From: a virus
Length of the DNA: 41,474 nucleotides
Reading direction: 5' to 3' (one strand)
Virus record (IMG/VR): IMGVR_UViG_3300006109_000018
Coordinates: 1-41,474 of that record
Each line of letters starts with the position of its first letter. The first letter of the stretch is position 1. The notes beneath the pieces were generated by a model that searched no databases, was not told where the DNA came from, and saw only the letters and a program-made list of their open reading frames with translations. A program made the translations under genes and the position numbers. Below, in pieces: positions 38,901 to 41,474 of this stretch.

Positions 38901-39929
38901 TCAAAAGCAACATTACCAGCGCCAACCCAAGATATTACTGGCGATGTGGCACAAACACAGACTTTACAAGATTATGTAAATCAATTAATTAGTAAGTCAG
39001 TTGTGCCCACTAAAACCGGCACAGGAACTGGAATAGCGTCCACTGCAGGTACTGGTGCAACAACTGCTAGCACAGGAGTAAGTACAGGTACAGGCACAGG
39101 AGTAGGTACAGGAGTAGGTACAGGAGTAGGTACAGGTACAGGTACAGGAGTAGGTACAGGAGTAGGTACAGGAGTAGGTACAGGTACAGGAGTAGGTACA
39201 GGAGTAGGCGATGGCACTGGCATCGGTGGAGTAGGTACAGGCACTGGCATCGGTGGAGTAGGTACTGGCACAACCCCGAGTAGAATGAGTTACAGCACTT
39301 GGAGTTCTACATATGGTCCTAATGCTAATATTGCAAACCAAACTGGCGGAATTACTAATTTAACACCTGGATTAACACAAGCAAATCAGAACTATACTTT
39401 AGCAGGCGAACCTATGATTAATGAACTATTATCACAAAACATACCGCAATTTGCCACAGGTGGCTCTCCAGGCATTAGTGATTTAAATGCCCCCGATAAC
39501 CCCCCAACTAGCGGTATTTCTTCTACACTTACCCCTGGTTTAACCAAAGCGCAGTTAAATTATATTTTGACTGGATTACCAGCACTTAATCCTGCAGGTC
39601 ATGCTGAAGGCGGTGAGATTGAAGGACATAACCCAACATTCTTTTCTGAAGGTGGTTTAGGCTCTATTGATAACCGTTATGTTAAAGGCAACGGAGATGG
39701 CACCTCAGATGAAGTACCTGCCATGTTAGCACATTCTGAGTTTGTAATACCTGCAGATGTGGTATCATCTTTAGGTAATGGTAGTAGTGATGCTGGGGCT
39801 AAAATCCTTGATGAATTTTTGAGAACAATTCGTGAACATAAACGTGCTGCGGACGCAAAAGAACTCCCGCCTGATAGTAAAGGTCCATTGGGATATTTAT
39901 TAGAAGCTAACAAGAAAGTGAAAGTATAA
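35979..39929 (+). CDS. Giant internal virion / tape-measure-like protein with 31-aa repeats
   Basis: 1316 aa. Start MCGGGGGFDPFKAIGDVVSG followed by hydrophobic helices (residues about 45-115, IQNIALSAAAAYAGNYAGGQ) and a coiled coil (about 205-310). Residues about 488-746 hold roughly eight units of 31-32 residues (e.g. LSPIAQTAFNNDFAANKDIS...). Residues about 1025-1095 are a Gly-Thr-Gly-Val linker. The C-terminus (FFSEGGLGSIDNRYVKGNGD, GTSDEVPAMLAHSEFVIPAD, VVSSLGNGSSDAGAKILDEF) is a motif I recall from the C-termini of phage ejection/tape-measure proteins. Probably ejected with DNA and contributes to the transport channel (inference). Confidence 0.8.
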   Translation: MCGGGGGFDPFKAIGDVVSGAGNIFNDIGKTISSVVSTIGKTVENIVQNPLPTIETVALTAAGVPYPISAAAVSAANGGNIQNIALSAAAAYAGNYAGGQIGSNVPGIENLDTTTQTIIQQAVTSSSGSALAAALSGKPLDQILTAGAAGALSGAVAGELKNQGFDAKDLSTGLITNATNAAAKAIIGGKSIGEAITQSSIVAGMNWSLQGASDQIKSAYNDLSSQSDTLQSVNNQFNSLKSEAQNFFQNTLDPAQNIAKSNFDTANGLYSQFNDLQSQYTSKLAEFNQAKSDYANLQSGDPTSYDNNPDWKPQGEGYVKLGPPQDVPASYDPETGSYTPATTVRNPLVIGTHQEYDADAGTYYTVNDYETVTPQSLIDKATALAPQINDIANQANSVASQYQTAADTYQKSLDAVNAAKPTYDGYVRDLTTLQNQAADVAKSIDTTSQTLGDLVGQAAEAEQSAAAEQLQKATEMATNQIIDQTNNDKLTTPEAKQAYADAVANGTNRADAFTSAQNTDIHLQVANMDPEAQKAFNNLVDSGQNNVAAFSTASTVAGLSPIAQTAFNNDFAANKDISTAISTATGVNGLTPNQQTTYSDIYSKTGSTTNALAAAPTLTNASDIAKNSYYEALKQNNGDNQIAISTAAGVNTLPSEQQNFYQFNTDNGLSTTDALKYTPDLSKMSTTALQSFYEQKSTGNTTTDAAIAFANKVNSLNPDQQLSYSNAKANGLSADAAMNLAPTIAGNTVAEQTAAINAIKQGYTPEGADLMSAFAALGDTTGAKLTDVNAANLAKLTTPEAKQAYTELVSGAGGSSISPDKAMAFVTQGIDPITGQKVAENIISALTGSGTAQAGELPSVTKTPDGKDLVESVYRQDPTTGKWGEYIPDGKGGFVNTGALLAGDYTAGPSGSKYVIDKTADQNGVPTMSMTPYTGATTTADSTASGSSSQYTKPMLDTALAAGEITKAEYDQYLSKATLPAPTQDITGDVAQTQTLQDYVNQLISKSVVPTKTGTGTGIASTAGTGATTASTGVSTGTGTGVGTGVGTGVGTGTGTGVGTGVGTGVGTGTGVGTGVGDGTGIGGVGTGTGIGGVGTGTTPSRMSYSTWSSTYGPNANIANQTGGITNLTPGLTQANQNYTLAGEPMINELLSQNIPQFATGGSPGISDLNAPDNPPTSGISSTLTPGLTKAQLNYILTGLPALNPAGHAEGGEIEGHNPTFFSEGGLGSIDNRYVKGNGDGTSDEVPAMLAHSEFVIPADVVSSLGNGSSDAGAKILDEFLRTIREHKRAADAKELPPDSKGPLGYLLEANKKVKV
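39076..39207 (+). repeat. GGTACAGGAGTA 12-bp minisatellite inside the giant virion gene
   Basis: Near-perfect tandem repeats of GGTACAGGAGTA with insertions of 6-bp GGTACA units, coding GTGVGTG... in the linker. The exactness at DNA level (few silent changes) implies recent expansion and likely copy-number variation. Confidence 0.85.
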
Positions 39930-40852
39930 TGGCTGGCTTAAACAACATCATATCGAATACATCGCAGCAAACCACTACGATGCCGAGCTGGTATGATGCA
40001 GCTCAACAAAACATTGTTAACCAAGCACAACAAGCTGCATCAGGTGCTCCGACACCTCAGCAAACTGTAGGTCAGCAAGCAGTTAATGCTTTGTCTGGAC
40101 CAACAAACGCTTTCACACAAGCTACTGGTACACTTCAAAATATTGCTGGCGGCGCTGCTAATCCTTGGATTACTGATGCATCTGGTAATGTTACACCTAA
40201 TACTCAAACAGCATTAGGTGGTTTGTTCCAAGCACAAAACCAAGAGTTAAATCAAGTACTCCCAACAACAATTGCGCCGCAACAAGCTGGCGCTGTTGGT
40301 ACTGGTCAGTTTGGTAGTTTGCGGGGTCAAACTGCAGTAGATACTGCTAAAGCAAATGCCCTTGCAAGCTTACAAGCACAACAAATGCAAGCTGCATTGC
40401 AAAATCAACAAACTGGTGTTGCAGCGGCTCAAGGCGCTGGCACAACAGCACAAGAAAACATTAATAATTTGTTGACAACTGGTCAATATCAACAAGCTGC
40501 GCCATTAACTAATATTTCTAATTTAGGTAAAATCGTTGGTGGCATTCAAGCACCTACTACTGTATCTAATCAAACTCAATTGTCACCATTAAATCAAATC
40601 GCTGGCTTAGTATCTGCCCTTGGCGGTCAAACTGGTGCAAGTGGCATCCTCGGGTCATTAGGTGTCCCTGGTGGTTTAACTGGGTTAATTAGTAGTATTG
40701 GTAGTGCTTTTGGTGGTAGTAGTGACAATTTGGGTGGTTACACACCAGCACAAACTCAGGCTGCTATTGACGCAACTACAGCTGCTAATATGGCTCCTGC
40801 TAATCCAAACCCAACAGCTCCAGACCCATCAACTATTATTAGCGATCAATAA
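39929..40852 (+). CDS. Internal virion protein, 307 aa
   Basis: Gln/Ala-rich product MAGLNNIISNTSQQTTTMPS, WYDAAQQNIVNQAQQAASGA, ALGGLFQAQNQELNQVLPTT, QFGSLRGQTAVDTAKANALA; the last third is a Gly/Ser/Leu-rich tail (GILGSLGVPGGLTGLISSIG, SAFGG). Helical middle with low-complexity ends. Its start overlaps the previous stop (TAATG). It shares the start MAGL(N/D)NI with the next gene. Probably packaged and ejected with DNA (inference from position and composition). Confidence 0.76.
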   Translation: MAGLNNIISNTSQQTTTMPSWYDAAQQNIVNQAQQAASGAPTPQQTVGQQAVNALSGPTNAFTQATGTLQNIAGGAANPWITDASGNVTPNTQTALGGLFQAQNQELNQVLPTTIAPQQAGAVGTGQFGSLRGQTAVDTAKANALASLQAQQMQAALQNQQTGVAAAQGAGTTAQENINNLLTTGQYQQAAPLTNISNLGKIVGGIQAPTTVSNQTQLSPLNQIAGLVSALGGQTGASGILGSLGVPGGLTGLISSIGSAFGGSSDNLGGYTPAQTQAAIDATTAANMAPANPNPTAPDPSTIISDQ

Positions 40853-40854
40853 TC

Positions 40855-41474
40855 ATGGCAGGCTTAGACAATATTAAAAGTTTTGAAACTGGTGGTTTTT
40901 CACAAGCTGAAGATACTGCAGATACGCAAGAAACTGGTGGTCTTCCATCAACCCCAATAGCAAAAGCCATACCTGCTAAAGGTCCTTATGCTTTAGCTAC
41001 TCCCACTGGGGGAGTTGGATATGATCCATCTCTTTTGGCTAAAATGGAAGAATTAGTTAAGCAAAAAGAAGCTGAACAAAGCGGGCTTATGTCTTCTTTA
41101 CAAGACGCTACAGCTTGGTGGTCCGGCGGTGCTGCTGGCCCTGGTGAAGCATTAGCGCGTCGAGCTGAACAGCGTGATAGACAGCAAGCTGAATTGTTTG
41201 GTATGAAAAGCCAATTATCACAAGCTAAAACAGCGCAAGAACGTGCTGCCGCTATGCAAGAAGCTAATCAAAATATATTTGCCCCTGCTACCGGTGCTGT
41301 AGGCGCTCCTGGTGCCCCTGGTGTTGCTAAAGGGCCTTATGACTTTTTGACTCCTTCAGCTAAATCTGAATATTTACGTATCAATAAGTTTGAAGGACCA
41401 CAAGCTGCTAATTCATATTTACAAAAAATTGTTGCTAAAAACCAAGAGCTTGAAGCTAGCGCCAATTTAAATCC
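40855..41474 (+). CDS. Internal virion protein, partial (C-terminus outside window)
   Basis: Open frame from the ATG at 40855 to the window end (206 codons visible, no stop). MAGLDNIKSFETGGFSQAED, LAKMEELVKQKEAEQSGLMS, then ATAWWSGGAAGPGEALARRA, EQRDRQQAELFGMKSQLSQA, and PYDFLTPSAKSEYLRINKFE. Charged helices around a Gly/Trp segment (WWSGGAAGPGEAL). Probably an ejection protein of the same module. Whether a transglycosylase domain follows cannot be seen. Confidence 0.78.
   Translation, partial: MAGLDNIKSFETGGFSQAEDTADTQETGGLPSTPIAKAIPAKGPYALATPTGGVGYDPSLLAKMEELVKQKEAEQSGLMSSLQDATAWWSGGAAGPGEALARRAEQRDRQQAELFGMKSQLSQAKTAQERAAAMQEANQNIFAPATGAVGAPGAPGVAKGPYDFLTPSAKSEYLRINKFEGPQAANSYLQKIVAKNQELEASANLN

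Noticed and set aside
39076-39271. CRISPR-like array in the GGTACAGGAGTA region
   Set aside because: The units are 6-12 bp without unique spacers and lie in frame inside a gene; it is a coding minisatellite.
38981-39341. Long Pro/Val- and Cys/Ser/Tyr-rich frames on the minus strand
   Set aside because: Antisense reflections of the GTGVGTG repeat; no ribosome binding site.

Overview
The window is a contiguous piece of a tailed double-stranded DNA phage genome (class Caudoviricetes) with a podovirus-type structural module. The evidence is a large terminase with all ATPase and nuclease motifs, a very long portal protein, a phage GroES, a scaffold, a major capsid protein, head-completion and tail-nozzle proteins, and a Gly/Ala/Gln-rich internal virion module. 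It has no contractile tail, tail tube or baseplate genes. A nested Rz/Rz1 spanin pair and a signal-arrest-release lysozyme point to a Gram-negative host. A freshwater betaproteobacterium is my guess from the overall gene style, not something the sequence proves. I see no integrase, repressor, replication gene, RNA polymerase or tRNA gene here, and both ends of the window cut through genes.

Layout. (1) 1-2562, minus strand: a very compact operon of eleven small genes, most overlapping by 1-8 nt. It begins with a Cys-cluster protein resembling the mycobacteriophage Gp88 family and includes two single-membrane-segment microproteins. (2) 2563-3568: a gene-free divergent control or origin-like region with three repeat families: AAACCCTAATAGG, 16-bp palindromes TAGTGAGTACTCACTA, and an array of TGCCACACTT in both orientations. 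(3) 3587-13324: a small unknown gene, a degenerate intein-like (Hint) protein, the large terminase, portal, GroES, scaffold, a decoration-type protein and the major capsid protein. (4) 13353-13876: a terminator and an HNH homing endonuclease. (5) 14005-26068: about 12 kb of adhesin and fibre genes (collagen-like repeats, an 18/11-residue coiled coil, an S74 self-cleaving chaperone domain, C1q/TNF-like tips), ending in a hairpin terminator. (6) 26159-28199: the lysis cassette, followed by a GIY-YIG homing endonuclease that duplicates the 3' end of the lysozyme gene. (7) 28853-41474: Lys/Gly-rich small proteins, head-completion, adaptor and nozzle proteins, a GNAT pair and large internal virion proteins.

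The most interesting system is a phage-wide set of six intergenic elements sharing GCGTATTAGT. In five of them an upstream box (T/A)TTAGGGCG lies at exactly the same distance, giving AGGGCG-N18-TATTAG. They sit at the heads of the structural sub-operons and look like a dedicated middle/late promoter class whose -35-like box is unlike that of sigma-70. In three of the six, the gene's ATG begins exactly 7 nt after TATTAG with no Shine-Dalgarno, so these transcripts are predicted to be leaderless. Other notable points are a silently recoded duplication of the lysozyme C-terminus beside the GIY-YIG gene, a Hint/LAGLIDADG relic lacking splicing and nuclease residues fused to the terminase operon, and a 31-residue repeat in the 1316-aa virion protein.
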